DNA of 64,000 nucleotides from JACCXG01 sp963785755 (GTDB lineage: Bacteria > Acidobacteriota > Vicinamibacteria > Vicinamibacterales > 2-12-FULL-66-21). Below, piece after piece: positions 9,628 to 20,453 of this stretch. Numbering within the stretch: position 1 is the stretch's first letter; each line of letters begins with the position of its first letter. The stretch lies in NCBI GenBank assembly GCA_963785755.1, contig CAWAXG010000013.1, positions 1 through 64,000 on the forward strand, read 5' to 3'. The notes under the pieces are model-generated. The model saw only the letters and a program-made list of their open reading frames with translations, did no database searches and was not told the origin of the DNA. The position numbers and the translations under genes were made by a program.

Positions 9628-12291
9628 AGCTCTTCGACTGGTTGCTCGCCGTCTACCCGCGCGGGTTTCGTGAGCGATTCGGCGCCGGAATGCGCGCGGC
9701 CTTTACAGAGGACTACGCGCGTGCCCGCGCGAGCGGCCGGCTCGCCGGTCTGCTCTTTGTCACAACTACCATCCCTCGCGCGCTCTGCTTCGGGTTCGTG
9801 GAACGGCTTCCTCGAGCAGCGACGATTCGATCGTTCGTGTCGGTCGATGTGCGCGATGCCGTGCGTTCCCTCTGGGCCACAAAGCTGGTGACCGCCGTGG
9901 CCATTTTGTCGTTGGCGCTTGGAATCGGCGCGAATACCGCACTGTTTTCGATCCTCAACAGCCTGGTGATCAGGCAACTGCCAGTTCGCGAACCGCAGCA
10001 GCTGGTGATGATTGGCCGCACCGATTGGACGAACCCGATTTGGGAACAACTGCGCCAGCGCCAGTCCGAGCTGTTCGAGAGCGCGTGTGCATGGTCGTTT
10101 CAGCGGTTCAATCTGTCGGATGCAGGACGTTCGGATCCCGTTGACGGCGCTTATGTCAGCGGAGGCCTGTTCCTCACCCTCGGCATCAAGACGGTCGCGG
10201 GCCGCCCACTCACACCAGGCGACGATGTGCGTGGCGGCGGAGCCGATGGCCACGTGGCCGTCATCAGTTACCGCTTCTGGCGGCAGCGGTTCAGCGGTGC
10301 GCGCGACGTACTCGAACGGCAGCTGACCCTCAACCGTGTGCCGTTCAGGATTGTCGGCGTTGCGCCCCGAGGATTCGAAGGCCCCGAAGTTGGACAGGCG
10401 ATGGACGTTTTCCTGCCGCTCGCATCCGAGGCCGCGATTCGAGGGCCTGAGTCGGCGCTGGACCGTCGATCCAGTTCGTGGCTGCAGGTAATGGCCCGGC
10501 TCAGGGCGGATCAAAGTGTGGAAACAGCCACCGCAGCGCTCAACGCGGCCCGTCCGGCAATTCGCGAAGCGACTCTACCACTGGACTTCAACGCTGAGTA
10601 CCGCGCGGGCTATTTGACTGGTAAGGATGACTTCGCGCTGGTGCCGGCCGCGACGGGCGTCTCGAGCCTCCGCAATCGCTTCCAGGAGCCACTGACGATC
10701 ATCATGGTCGTCGTGGCGGCCGTTCTCCTCATCGCTGCCGCGAATATCGGCAATCTCATGCTGGCGCGCGCCAGCGCGCGTCGGCACGACATGAGCCTGC
10801 GCCTGGCACTCGGCGCGTCGCGTGCCCGCTTGGCCTGCCAGCTTTTGGTGGAAAGCCTGCTGCTGTCAGCCGTCGGTGGAATCGCGGGACTTGTGCTGGC
10901 TGAATTCGGCGGCGCGTTCCTGGTTCGCCAACTGGGATCAGAGGCTCGGCTCAGTCAGCCTGGATCTGCCTGTGGATTGGCGCGTGCTGGGATTCACGGC
11001 GGCTGCCGCCATCGGGGCCACGCTGCTCTTCGGGCTGGCTCCGGCGCTCGGACTCCGCGGTGTCGAGGCGAGCGAGGCGCTGAAGGAGCACAGTCGGACT
11101 GTCGCCGGCGATCGCCGAGCCGCGCTTCGAAGCGCGCTGGTCGTCACGCAAGTCGCCGTGTCGTTCGCACTCGTCGCTGGCGCCGGCCTGTTCGTGCGCA
11201 CGTTTTCCACACTGATGACCACGCCGTTGGGCTTTGAACCGACGAGGCTCTTGATCGTCAGCGTCGATCCGCGGCGCAGTGCTGCTGCGCGTGAGGACCC
11301 GATTGATCTTGCCCGGCGCGTCACTGACGCCGCGGCGGACGTGCCCGGTGTCTCGCGGGCGTCGCTGTCATATCTGACGCCGATGAGCGGACGAGGCTGG
11401 ACCCACCGGGTGCACGTCTCAGACGGACCGACACTGCCGCCGGCCGATCAGGTCACTGCGGTGAATGCCGTGGCACCCGGATGGTTCGAGACGTATGGCA
11501 TGCGCCTCCTCGCAGGCCGCGATTTTGCCGCCTCGGATCGAGCTGGGAGTGAGCCGGTCGTCATCGTCAACGAAGCGTTCGCCCGTCGATTCGTCGGGTC
11601 GCGGAATCCGCTCGGGCAACGAGTACGCGGTGTCGGCCTCGGCCGCTTGAAGGAGTCCGTGATCGTCGGCGTGGTCAACGATGCGATCTATCGAACGGCG
11701 CGTCTGGGGATCTTTCCGACGATGTATCTGCCGATGGGACAGGCGGACCTGTTCGGTTCAGGGTTCGCGGTCACGGTAAAGCTGGTCTCCGGCCGTCCCT
11801 TCGTCGAGAACAGCCTGGCGGACGCCCTGCTCCGTGAGAATCCCGAGCTGACGTTCTCGTTCCGCGATTACGGCGCTCAAGTACGAGCCACCATGGCCCA
11901 GGAGCGGCTCGTTGCCATGTTGTCCGGATTCTTCGGTGTGCTTGCGTTGCTTCTGGCCGCGCTGGGGCTTTATGGCGTCGCCTCATACTCCGTCAACCGC
12001 CGGCGGCCCGAACTCGCGCTGCGTATGGCGCTCGGCCAGAGCGCTGGAGGTGTGGTGCGACTCGTGCTCGGCAGGGTCGGTAGCTTGATCGCGTGTGGCG
12101 CAGCTATCGGTATCGTCCTGAGCCTCTGGGCCGCACAATTCGTCCGCGGCCTGATGTTTGGCGTAGACGCGCGAGATCCGATCACACTCGCCGGTACCGC
12201 GTCCGTTCTCGCGGGAGTCGGGCTGTTTGCTGCGTGGCTGCCGGCGCGAAAGGCCTCACGAGTCGATCCCGCCATCACGCTCAAAGGTTGA
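9624..12291 (+). CDS. ADOP-type ABC-transporter permease, MacB/FtsX fold (one frameshift)
   Basis: About 889 residues after joining two frames near 10,945. The first 75 residues (KLFDWLLAVYPRGFRERFG) are the soluble extension of acidobacterial duplicated orphan permeases. Next comes a transmembrane helix (VTAVAILSLALGIGANTALF), a MacB-type periplasmic domain, and an FtsX helix bundle near IIMVVVAAVLLIAAANIGNLMLARA. The second half repeats this plan: ALVVTQVAVSFALVAGAGLF, a periplasmic domain, then a C-terminal bundle ending ARKASRVDPAITLKG. No ATPase gene lies nearby, which is normal for this orphan family. Substrate unknown; macrolide-type efflux is only an analogy. Confidence 0.85.
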
Positions 12292-12385
12292 ACCGCACCG
12301 TCGCGAGCGCAGATGATGCCGCCCGTCGGATACCGTCAACTCTCCAGCGGTCGGTAACAGACGCCGACCGCAATCGCCGTAACGG

Positions 12386-12470
12386 CGGAGTTCGCCTGAG
12401 AGGCGGTCGAGCTCGAACACGCCGAAGCGAACGACGTGCGAGGTCAGGTATCGGCATGGACCCGCATTAA
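12386..12470 (-). pseudogene. 5' remnant of a CadC-like regulator gene
   Basis: Read on the minus strand this encodes HVVRFGVFELDRLSGELRR, nearly identical to the start of the intact regulator at 18,434-20,342. Coding sense is lost after about 25 residues. Together with the DNA to its right it forms a block of about 208 bp (12,386-12,593) colinear with 20,276-20,486. It is a decayed duplicate of the regulator's 5' end and divergent promoter. Confidence 0.65.
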
Positions 12471-12560
12471 TTCCCTACGCAGCGCGCTCGCGACCCTACC
12501 CTGTTCACGGTCGCAGACGCGAGTCAGCCCCGCGGGTAAATTCTTTGCCGGCAGCAAGTT

Positions 12561-12593
12561 GGCAAGTCACACGCAAATCAGCGGCGAATCACT
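12561..12593 (+). promoter_or_regulatory. Regulator box, copy A: three tandem 11-bp repeats
   Basis: GGCAAGTCACA, CGCAAATCAGC and GGCGAATCACT follow one another without gaps, consensus sGCrArTCAsN. Direct repeats at 11-bp phase are how OmpR/PhoB-type winged-helix domains bind. The last base lies 45 bp before the ATG at 12,638. A further half-site-like GCGAGTCAG lies about 43 bp upstream (12,519-12,527). Confidence 0.6.
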
Positions 12594-12637
12594 GGCATGG
12601 TGCGGCCTGGCGTGAGTGAATGGCGGCGGAGGTCAGC

Positions 12638-13903
12638 ATGCGCAGCCATTTCGTCGTCGCCCTCGTTTTCGCACTCGGTCTGGGAGCTCGCGGGAACCCG
12701 GCATCCGGGATCCCGACGGCTCAGGACGTGCCACCCATCCAGGGGGCGCCCGGCTGCCTTCAGGATTTCCCATCGCTGGCATCCCCCGACGCGCGCGCGA
12801 CGGTGATGATGTGCGGCCTCGACAATCCCCGCGGCCTCGCCTTCAGCGACCTTGCCTTGTATGTGGCCGAGGCTGGACGCGGAGGCCTGGACTTTCCCCT
12901 CATCGACCGCAAGTGTTTCGTGGGCCAGGCGGGCGGCAATCGGTGTTTTGGCCCGAACGGAGCGATCAGCCGGTTGTGGAACGGCGTGCAGGAGCAGATT
13001 GCGAAAGAGTTTCCATCGCACGCCGGCGGTTCAGGACAGAATGCGATCGGTCCGAACGACATCGCCATTCTCAACGGCCCGGGCCCGCGGTTCGGGCTCG
13101 AACAACCGGGCGAGGCGCCCGATTGCGCGGCAGGTTGCGCCTACGTCGCGATCGGCCTGCAGCAGCCTCCAGCCATTCGTGAGCTGCTGATCGACGGCGT
13201 TCGTGTGTTCGCCGACTTCGCCAAGCTCGCACGCATGAATGCGGACGGCGCCTGGGGATACGTCGCGGATCTCGGCGCGTACGAGACGGCACACGATCCA
13301 GACCAGATCTTCCAGGACCCACCCAAGATTGACACCAATCCCTACGGCCTCCTCGCGGAGCCCGGCGGCGAATCGGTGCTGGTCATCGACGCCGGAGCGA
13401 ATTCGCTGTTGCGGGTCGGCGCCGCCGCAGACCGCTCTGCGCGCGATGGCATGGGCATCTCCACGCGCGCTGTGTTCGCGCCGCATCCGACCGCCGCGGA
13501 TGACGCCGTTCCGACCTCGGTCGCCGTCGGTCCAGATGGCGCGCTCTACGTCAGCGAGCTATCGAAATTACCGATAACCGAGGGGATCGCCAACGTCTAC
13601 CGCGTCACGCATGGCGCGTCTCCCCAGGTCTGCGTCAGCGGTTTCACACAAATCATGGACGTGGCCTTCGACGATGCCGGTGACCTTTATGTGCTCGAGT
13701 TGCGTGGATTGCTCACTCGTGTGACACCCGCGGTTGGTGTCGGGCAGGACCTGTGCGCGCGATACGCCGGCGGCACCCGTTCCGTGGTCGCCAGCGGCTT
13801 CAGCTTCCCGACGTCGGTCGCGATTGGTCCCGACGGGGCGTTCTACGTATCCAACCGCGGCACCTCCGCGAGGGTTGGGCAGGTCATCCGCATCCAGCGC
13901 TGA
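12638..13903 (+). CDS. ScyD/ScyE-family secreted beta-propeller protein
   Basis: The start is the ATG at 12638, placed by GGAGGT five bases upstream; an in-frame ATG at 12,620 has no such site. A signal peptide (HFVVALVFALGLGARG) precedes a propeller of about 400 residues. The blades contain GLDNPRGLAF..LYVAEAG, PTSVAVGPDGALYVSEL and PTSVAIGPDGAFYVSNRG. This matches the ScyD/ScyE-like family of exported propellers; most members lie far from scytonemin genes and have no known activity. The leader and upstream DNA match those of the PD40 gene at 14,067, so both carry the same duplicated promoter. Confidence 0.75.
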   Translation: MRSHFVVALVFALGLGARGNPASGIPTAQDVPPIQGAPGCLQDFPSLASPDARATVMMCGLDNPRGLAFSDLALYVAEAGRGGLDFPLIDRKCFVGQAGGNRCFGPNGAISRLWNGVQEQIAKEFPSHAGGSGQNAIGPNDIAILNGPGPRFGLEQPGEAPDCAAGCAYVAIGLQQPPAIRELLIDGVRVFADFAKLARMNADGAWGYVADLGAYETAHDPDQIFQDPPKIDTNPYGLLAEPGGESVLVIDAGANSLLRVGAAADRSARDGMGISTRAVFAPHPTAADDAVPTSVAVGPDGALYVSELSKLPITEGIANVYRVTHGASPQVCVSGFTQIMDVAFDDAGDLYVLELRGLLTRVTPAVGVGQDLCARYAGGTRSVVASGFSFPTSVAIGPDGAFYVSNRGTSARVGQVIRIQR

Positions 13904-13905
13904 AT

Positions 13906-13937
13906 TTGAGGATCTGGAAGGACTGATCGGGAAGTCA
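13906..13937 (-). pseudogene. Short remnant of the CadC-like regulator coding region
   Basis: About 32 bp matching 20,229-20,260 at roughly 25 of 30 positions, the part that in the intact regulator encodes LPDQSFQILK on the minus strand. It sits just left of regulator box B and shows that this promoter also came with part of the regulator gene, now almost gone. Confidence 0.45.
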
Positions 13938-13989
13938 CTCCTCCAAAGCCAATCAGACCTTCCCTAAACTCCTATTCCCGCAGCCACTT

Positions 13990-14022
13990 GGCAAGTCACA
14001 CCCAAGCCAGCGGCGAATCACT
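13990..14022 (+). promoter_or_regulatory. Regulator box, copy B: tandem 11-bp repeats
   Basis: GGCAAGTCACA, CCCAAGCCAGC and GGCGAATCACT in tandem. The outer two units are identical to copy A and the middle one has drifted. The distance from the box to the ATG at 14,067 is 45 bp, exactly as in copy A. Confidence 0.6.
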
Positions 14023-14066
14023 GGCGGGCCGCGGCTTCGGGTGCGTCAATGGCGACGGAGGTCAGC

Positions 14067-15062
14067 ATGCGCATGCATTTGGTAGTCGCACTTGTTCTTG
14101 TATTGCTCACTCCCTCGGCGGTGGACGTGGGCGCATCCTGGGTCCAGGAGAATAGAGGGTCGAGGATCGCGTTCACCCGGCTGCGCGAAGACGTCAATCG
14201 GCCCGGCAGTCATTTCCAGTTCGAGGCTGAAATCTGGATGATGAACGGCGACGGCAGCGAGCCGACGCGGCTGACGTATAACGCCACCGACGATCTTGGC
14301 GCGACCTGGTCGCCGGATGGACGAACGATCGCATTCTACGGGACGCCGTTTGGCCCGGATGCCGAGGGCGAACCCGTCGCGATCGGTCCGCCGAATGTGT
14401 TTCTGATCGACATGGCGAGCAGGTCCCAGCAGCTATTGACGCCAATGCGTGGACGCTGGCCCAGCTGGTCGCCCGACGGACACCGTATCGCGTTCGACAA
14501 TGGCGGTCCAGCAGGTGGCGACATCTTCGTGATCAATGTCGACGGCACAGGATTGCAACAACTCACTGACGACTTCGCTTCCCGCAACATCCGGCCTGAC
14601 TGGTCCCCGGACGGACGAGAGATCGCCTTCACGAGCAGACGGGACGGCAATGACGAAATCTACGTGATGAATGCTGACGGGTCGAATCGCGACAACCCGC
14701 TCAGGCTGACGTTCAACCTCTTCGCGGACAACGCGCCGGACTGGTCCCCTGACGGTCGCCGGATCGTCTTTCAGAGCAACCGCGACGGGAACGACGAGAT
14801 TTACGTCATGAATGCCGACGGCAGCGGCGGCTTGCGCCGGCTCACGACCTACCCGGGACGGGATCTGGATGCGGACTGGTCTCCCGATGGGCGCACGATT
14901 GCCTTCGAGCGAGACCTCGAGCCAATAGCGGCGCGGATCATCCAGGTGTTCGTCATCGACGCCGACACACCGGACGCCGAAGCCGTGCCGCTGACGATGC
15001 TCCCGAGTGAAAACGGCCACCCGGGATGGGGCCATGGACGCGCAGTGAGGCAGGTCAGATAG
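14067..15062 (+). CDS. Exported PD40/TolB-like beta-propeller protein
   Basis: The start at ATG 14067 is set by GGAGGT five bases upstream. The signal peptide (HLVVALVLVLLTPSAVDVGA) resembles that of the gene at 12,638 through promoter duplication. The body consists of about six PD40 blades of the form EIWMMNGDGSEPTRLT..WSPDGRTIAF. Blades near 14,640-14,690 and 14,790-14,820 share the phrase RDGNDEIYVMNADGS. TolB-like propellers of this kind without a TolB N-terminal domain are common in Acidobacteriota as periplasmic binding scaffolds. Convergent with the TonB receptor to its right. Confidence 0.75.
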   Translation: MRMHLVVALVLVLLTPSAVDVGASWVQENRGSRIAFTRLREDVNRPGSHFQFEAEIWMMNGDGSEPTRLTYNATDDLGATWSPDGRTIAFYGTPFGPDAEGEPVAIGPPNVFLIDMASRSQQLLTPMRGRWPSWSPDGHRIAFDNGGPAGGDIFVINVDGTGLQQLTDDFASRNIRPDWSPDGREIAFTSRRDGNDEIYVMNADGSNRDNPLRLTFNLFADNAPDWSPDGRRIVFQSNRDGNDEIYVMNADGSGGLRRLTTYPGRDLDADWSPDGRTIAFERDLEPIAARIIQVFVIDADTPDAEAVPLTMLPSENGHPGWGHGRAVRQVR

Positions 15063-15203
15063 TTCTCCGGCAACATTATGAAGAGGCCTTGAAGACGACC
15101 GGGAACGCGGCGGCGATCAGCGCGAGACGCGGAAGCGCGGCTCTGCGGCAATGGTTCTGAATGGCGGCTTTTGGTCGATCAGGGCAGCTCGCAAACGGGC
15201 TCG

Positions 15204-18200
15204 TCAAAACAGGAACTTTACGCCGAACTGCATCTGTCGCGGCGTGCTCACGGTCGACCTGATCGTGCCGAAATCGGTGCTTCCCAACTCTGCATTCGGC
15301 AGACCGAAGGAGGGATGGTTCGTGAGGTTGAACACCTCCCAGCGAACCTGCAGCCGGCGAGTACCTCCAAGGCGAATCTCTTTCGTCAGGCCGGCGTCGA
15401 GATTGAAGTATCCAGGACCAAGCAGAGTATTTCGCCCGAGGTCCCCGTAGCGGTAAGACCCGTCGGCGTTCTGCGGTATCGCGAACGCCGCGGGAGTCAG
15501 CCATGCGTCAGCCGTCGGATGCGCCACGGTTGGATCACCCACCAGATCGGGCCGCCACACGCTGCTGCCGACCGTGACGCCGAGGCGGTTCGTGGGGTCG
15601 AGCACCGTGACGTCGAAGTAGGCCCCTGACTGCGCCGAGACGATCGCCGACACCTGCCAGTCGCCGAGCAGGAGACCGAGAGGACCTCCGCTCTGCAGCC
15701 AGCGGCGACCGGCACCGAACGGGAGATCGACGCCGGCGTGTGCGACCAGCCGATGCCGCCGATCGAAGCCTGAGTTCCCCCGATCGCCGCGAAGGTTGCG
15801 CCAGTCCTGGATCACCACGTTCCCTTCGCCCCCGGCGAGTTCAAGCACGTCGTCGATCGAGTGGCTCCAGGTGTAGGAGAGCGAGCCTTGCCAACCGTGG
15901 CTCAGGCGCTTGTCCATCGTGGTCTGCAGGCCGTGGTAGCTGGCACTCCCCAACGAGTCAGCCATCGTGATCGCACCGAGCGACGGAATCATCCTTCGTT
16001 CGCGTTCGGTGCGGCTGTCGCCGGGTCCCGCGGCGTTCACGTTGTAAAGGCGTTGCAGGTGACGCGACGATGAGCCCACGTACGCGGTCGTCACGACCCA
16101 CGATGGCCCGAGCTGCCGCTGTACGTTCAGATTCCACTGCGAGATCGTGGGGGTGGTGAAGTCCGGGCTCCAGATGCTCCACGAAAGATCGGTGGGCATC
16201 TGCGTTGAACTTCCGAGCAGACTTCCATCGATCCCGTCCCCGAGCTGGCCGGCCGACCTTGTCAAGGTAGAGGGCACGGTCACCTCGCGTGACTCGGGCC
16301 AGTTGTTGAGGAGGTGCACGGCCGGGCCGACACCTTTCGGCGTTCCGTAGAACAGGCCCCACGCCGCTCGGGCCGTCCACACCTGGGCGGGTTGGTACGC
16401 GAGGCCGATCCGCGGCGCCCAGTTGTTGGTATCGGTTCGAACGAGCGCCCGATCCGACCACGACCGGCCGAACTCCCCGGCCCGGATCACCAGCACCTCG
16501 GGAAACACTGAGGGATCGAGTGCGCTCATACGATCGAGGGTGTCGAACCTGGGGCTCGCCAGCTCATATCGCAGTCCCAGGTTGAGCGTCAGCTGCCGGG
16601 CGATGCGCCAGTCATCCTGCGCGTAGAACATGTAGTCCCGCTCACGCAGGTTCCCGAATTGGACCGTGCTGACCTGGCGACCGCTGGTCATACCCAGCAG
16701 AAAGTCACCGAAACTCGAGCCCGTGAACCTGCCATTGAAGGTGAAGATGCCGCGGGCGAACTGGGCGCCGATGCTGTCGGACCGGACCCAGCGCAGGTCC
16801 GCGCCTGTCTTGATCGTGTGCGCGCCCCTGGCGATCGAAAGATTGTCGAGCACCTGGAACGTTCCCGCCGTCTTGTCGTTCGGGTTGAATTGGAACTCAC
16901 CGAGCGGCGCGTACGAGAGGGCTCCGCCCAGATTGATGCGAGAGAGCCCTTCGATCGCCGATGGGCTCTCGACGTGCAATCCGTAATCCTCATTCGGATA
17001 GCCACGGCCAAGCGGTTGCTTGTTGGTCCTGAGGCTATTGACGCCCAGCCGTATTTCGTGGACGACGGATGACCCGAAGACATGCGTTTCCGAGAGTGCG
17101 ACGTTATACGCCGTGTTGTCATCACGCGCGAAGTCGTTGTTGCCGCCGCCGATGCCAGGCGCCGGAAACGAACCGAGCCGCTCGCCGCTGAAGTCCATCC
17201 AGCTGCCGCGGACGAACATGCGGTCCCGCGAAGAGAACATGTGGTCCAGTCGCACGTCGTACTGGCTCCTCAGCCGCTCGTGTGCGGGGTTGGACGAGTG
17301 ATTGGCACGCGTGGTCCCCTCGAAGTTCGGTGTGGGCCAGAGACCCAGCAGCCGCGCTGCGACCGCATCCCATCGGTCGCGCGGGATGGTGTTTCCTGGA
17401 AAAGGAGCGGAGGTCGCCGGATCGCGGACGACGACAACCCTCGGGTCGAACATTCCGTCTCGTTCGCCGAGCGCCGGCACCGTCAGGAGACGGTTCTCCT
17501 CGGTGTTCACGCTGCTGATTTCAAGGCTGGCGAAATAGAACGTGCGACTCTTGCGGATCGGCCCGCCGATCGTGAATCCGAATTGGTGCTGTTGGAGCGC
17601 GTTCGGGTCCGCTTTGCCGTCACCCGACCGATCGAAGTAGTCGAAGGCGTCGCGCGCGTCGAAGATGTCATGGCGGAAGAATTCGTGCGCCGTGCCCTGG
17701 ATGACGTTGGTTCCCGATTTGATGCTGACGTTGACCACGGCTCCGGCGCCGCGTCCGAACTCGGCGGTGTAGTTGCTCGTTTGAACCTGGAACTCCTGGA
17801 TCGCATCGATGTTCGGCACCAGTACCTGCGCCTTGCGATCCTGGATGCCCATCACCTGCGAGTTGTTGTCGACGCCGTCGAGCAAGAAGTTGTTCTGGAC
17901 CGCCCATTGCCCGTGACTGTTGAAGCCGGATTCCCGTTGGACGTGGCCGAACGCGGGCAGAACTCCTGCGGCGAGCGTCGCCAACTGCGAAAAGTTCCGG
18001 CCGTTCATCGGCAGCTGCTCGATCAGCGAAGCGCCGATTGTGTGCGACAGCGAGGACGTGTCGGTCTGGAGGAGCGGAGCCGGACGCCGAACCGCAATCG
18101 TATCGTTGACGGCTCCCAGCTCGAGCTGAACGTCCAGCCGCGCGCGGGTGTTCGCGTGAACCTGGATCACGTCGCTGGCCGCCCGTCTGAATCCCGGCAC

Positions 18201-18437
18201 TTCGATCGAGACCCGGTACAGTCCGATGACGAGCGGGGCCAGCACGTAGTGGCCCTCGGCATTCGTCCTGGTCTGGATGGTCACCCCGGTGTCGGCCGTG
18301 GCCGTGATGGTGACGGCGGGTACGATCGCCCCGGTCGGGTCCGTGACCAGGCCCGCGATCATCCCCTGATCCTGCTGCGCGGAAGCCGCCGCGACCGACA
18401 GGGCCAGCCACCAGAGGCCGAGCGCGAGGCGCGTCAG
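15204..18437 (-). CDS. Oar-like TonB-dependent outer-membrane receptor
   Basis: About 1,077 residues in one intact frame. A signal peptide (LGLWWLALSVAAASAQ) is followed by a carboxypeptidase-like regulatory domain (GLVTDPTGAIVPAVTITAT), a plug (LLDGVDNNSQ, FGRGAGAVVNVSIKSGTN) and a barrel ending in the aromatic beta-signal MQFGVKFLF. The frame has no ATG, GTG or TTG near the signal peptide. The best start is CTG at 18,437-18,435, overlapping the stop of the upstream regulator gene in the order CTGA and preceded by GGTGGGA. It is therefore probably translated by coupling to that regulator. Ligand unknown. Confidence 0.85.
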   Translation of the reverse strand: MTRLALGLWWLALSVAAASAQQDQGMIAGLVTDPTGAIVPAVTITATADTGVTIQTRTNAEGHYVLAPLVIGLYRVSIEVPGFRRAASDVIQVHANTRARLDVQLELGAVNDTIAVRRPAPLLQTDTSSLSHTIGASLIEQLPMNGRNFSQLATLAAGVLPAFGHVQRESGFNSHGQWAVQNNFLLDGVDNNSQVMGIQDRKAQVLVPNIDAIQEFQVQTSNYTAEFGRGAGAVVNVSIKSGTNVIQGTAHEFFRHDIFDARDAFDYFDRSGDGKADPNALQQHQFGFTIGGPIRKSRTFYFASLEISSVNTEENRLLTVPALGERDGMFDPRVVVVRDPATSAPFPGNTIPRDRWDAVAARLLGLWPTPNFEGTTRANHSSNPAHERLRSQYDVRLDHMFSSRDRMFVRGSWMDFSGERLGSFPAPGIGGGNNDFARDDNTAYNVALSETHVFGSSVVHEIRLGVNSLRTNKQPLGRGYPNEDYGLHVESPSAIEGLSRINLGGALSYAPLGEFQFNPNDKTAGTFQVLDNLSIARGAHTIKTGADLRWVRSDSIGAQFARGIFTFNGRFTGSSFGDFLLGMTSGRQVSTVQFGNLRERDYMFYAQDDWRIARQLTLNLGLRYELASPRFDTLDRMSALDPSVFPEVLVIRAGEFGRSWSDRALVRTDTNNWAPRIGLAYQPAQVWTARAAWGLFYGTPKGVGPAVHLLNNWPESREVTVPSTLTRSAGQLGDGIDGSLLGSSTQMPTDLSWSIWSPDFTTPTISQWNLNVQRQLGPSWVVTTAYVGSSSRHLQRLYNVNAAGPGDSRTERERRMIPSLGAITMADSLGSASYHGLQTTMDKRLSHGWQGSLSYTWSHSIDDVLELAGGEGNVVIQDWRNLRGDRGNSGFDRRHRLVAHAGVDLPFGAGRRWLQSGGPLGLLLGDWQVSAIVSAQSGAYFDVTVLDPTNRLGVTVGSSVWRPDLVGDPTVAHPTADAWLTPAAFAIPQNADGSYRYGDLGRNTLLGPGYFNLDAGLTKEIRLGGTRRLQVRWEVFNLTNHPSFGLPNAELGSTDFGTIRSTVSTPRQMQFGVKFLF

Positions 18438-20342
18438 AGTCCCACCTGGCGGATCACGGCCTGGAACGCCGGTTCCGACGCGATCGTCTTGAACGGCGCA
18501 TGCTGGTCGTGCAATTCGACGGCTCGGTCCTCGAATGCGCGCTGCAGAGCAGCCAGTGCCGGCGCTTTCTCCCCCAGTGCATCGTGAATCAGGGCAGTGC
18601 CGAACCACGACACGTACTGCTCGCGCCGGTGAGCCTCCAGTTCCTTCAGCACGGCGCGCGCATCGTCGGTGCGCCCAGCCGCGGCGTACGCGTAGCCCAG
18701 GTACGCCTCGTGCCTGGTAATGTGGCCTGCCACCGGTCGTGCGGCGATTTCGAGCTCACGAATCGCGTCGGTCCAGCGGCCCATTGCGAGGAAGGTTGCG
18801 CCGAGCTCAAAATGGACGCGCGGACGTCCAGGGCTCATCTCGAGCGCATGACGCAACTCGGTAATCGCACGGTCATACTGACCTGTTGCGCGATATGCAG
18901 TGCCGACGGCTATCTGCGCACCGAGCGATAGCGGATCGAGCTTGCGGCCGCGTTCAGCCATTGCGATGGCCTCGTCGAACCGTCCACGCCGGCGGAGCGA
19001 GCGGGTGAGCGCCGTGCTGAAGTCGCCTCGGCCTCCTTCCAGCTCGGCCGCCCGGTCCAAATGCCTTGTGCCCTCCTCTCTCCGCCAGTGATAGAGGACA
19101 AGGACCTGCCCGAGTACCGATATGCGCCCGGCCAAGAGTGTCATCGAGCTGGAGAGCGCGGCGCGCTGCCGCTTCCGCTTTCGGAATCACTTCGTGCGGC
19201 GACAGCGGACCGGCATAGAGCAACTGCAGCTGAGCGAACGCCAGTGCCGCATGGGCCTGAGCAAAATCCGGCTGCAGCCCGATGGCCTCTTCGTAATACG
19301 CCGTCGCTCGTCGAAATCCTTCATATTGCGGCTGCCCCTGGGCCTGCATTCCCTTGAGGTACGCGTCGTACGCTTGCGGAACGATCGCTTGCGTCGTGGC
19401 GATCCCGCCGGGGCGCGGCGCGGCACGTCCCGCGGCCACGGCAATCTGCGAAGCGATGCGCTGCTGCAGCGCGATCATGTGACTCATATCGCCTTCGTAA
19501 CTCTGGGCCCACTCCTCGTGCCCGGTTGCCGCACGAATCAAGTGGACGGTGATGCCGAGTCCGGCTGCGGACCTGACCACCGTGCCGGCCACGAGACCAT
19601 CGACCTGTAATTCCTGGGCAATGACGCGCGGATGCTTCTCGGTATCCTTGTAGTGCCGCGCCGACATTCCTGAGATCACATCGAGGCCGGCGGCCTGTGA
19701 AAGGCGCACCGTAACGGCGTCACTCACCGTATCGGCGAAACGGTCCTGAGCGGCATCTCCGGTGAGGTTCTTGAACGGAAGCACGACGACCGCACGGAAC
19801 GGTTGGGCGTGGTCTCCGGCACGCAGGAAGTCGAAGCCTCCGCGTTGGTAAAAGAGGCCCGCGGCCGCGGCGCTCACAAGGATTGCGAGACCCGCCGCAC
19901 GCCAGGCCATTGACCGCAGACGAGACGGCGAGGGCGGACGCTGAAGGGGCGGCGGTGCTGGGTCTATTCCAGTGTCCGGAGAGATTCGGTCGGGTGCAGG
20001 CTCGCTCCCCGCGGCGGGCGCGGAGACAGACGCCACGAAGCGGTAGCCGCGACGCGGCAGCGTTTCCACGAAGCGCGGACTGTCGGCCGAGTCATCCAGC
20101 GCGTCGCGCAGCTTCCGCACGGCGCCGTTCAACCCGGCATCGAAACCAACGAAGGTCTCCGACGTCCAGAGCACGCCGCGGAGTTCTTCGCGCGTCACCA
20201 CTTCGCCCGGCCGGCTCAGGAGCAGCTTGAGAATCTGGAACGACTGGTCGGGTAGGCGAATCTTCAGGCCGTGGCGGCGGAGTTCGCCTGAGACGCAGTC
20301 GAGCTCGAAAACGCCGAAGCGAACGACGTGCGAGGCAGGCAT
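18434..20342 (-). CDS. CadC-like winged-helix regulator with FlgO/TPR sensor part (one frameshift)
   Basis: ATG at 20,342 opens a Trans_reg_C winged helix (FGVFELDCVSGELRRHG to RGYRFVASV, residues about 5-100). Next come a proline-rich linker, a membrane helix (AGLAILVSAAAAGLFY) and a FlgO/TolB-N-like domain (AVVVLPFKNLTGD..DRFADTVSDAVTVRLSQ). The remainder is TPR repeats ending FQAVIRQVGL. The frame changes near 19,115. This is a membrane-anchored one-component regulator: DNA-binding domain inside, TPR part outside. It is co-transcribed with the TonB receptor. Its divergent promoter carries tandem 11-bp boxes (20,454-20,486), which makes autoregulation and control of the genes at 20,579/20,701, 12,638 and 14,067 likely. 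Confidence 0.8.
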
Positions 20343-20453
20343 CGGTATGGGGGCCCGTATTACTTCCTTACGCAGCGCGCTCACGAGTCTACCCTGTTCA
20401 CCGTTCGCAACGCGAGTCAGCCTCGCGGGTAAATTCTTTCCCGGCAGCAAGTT

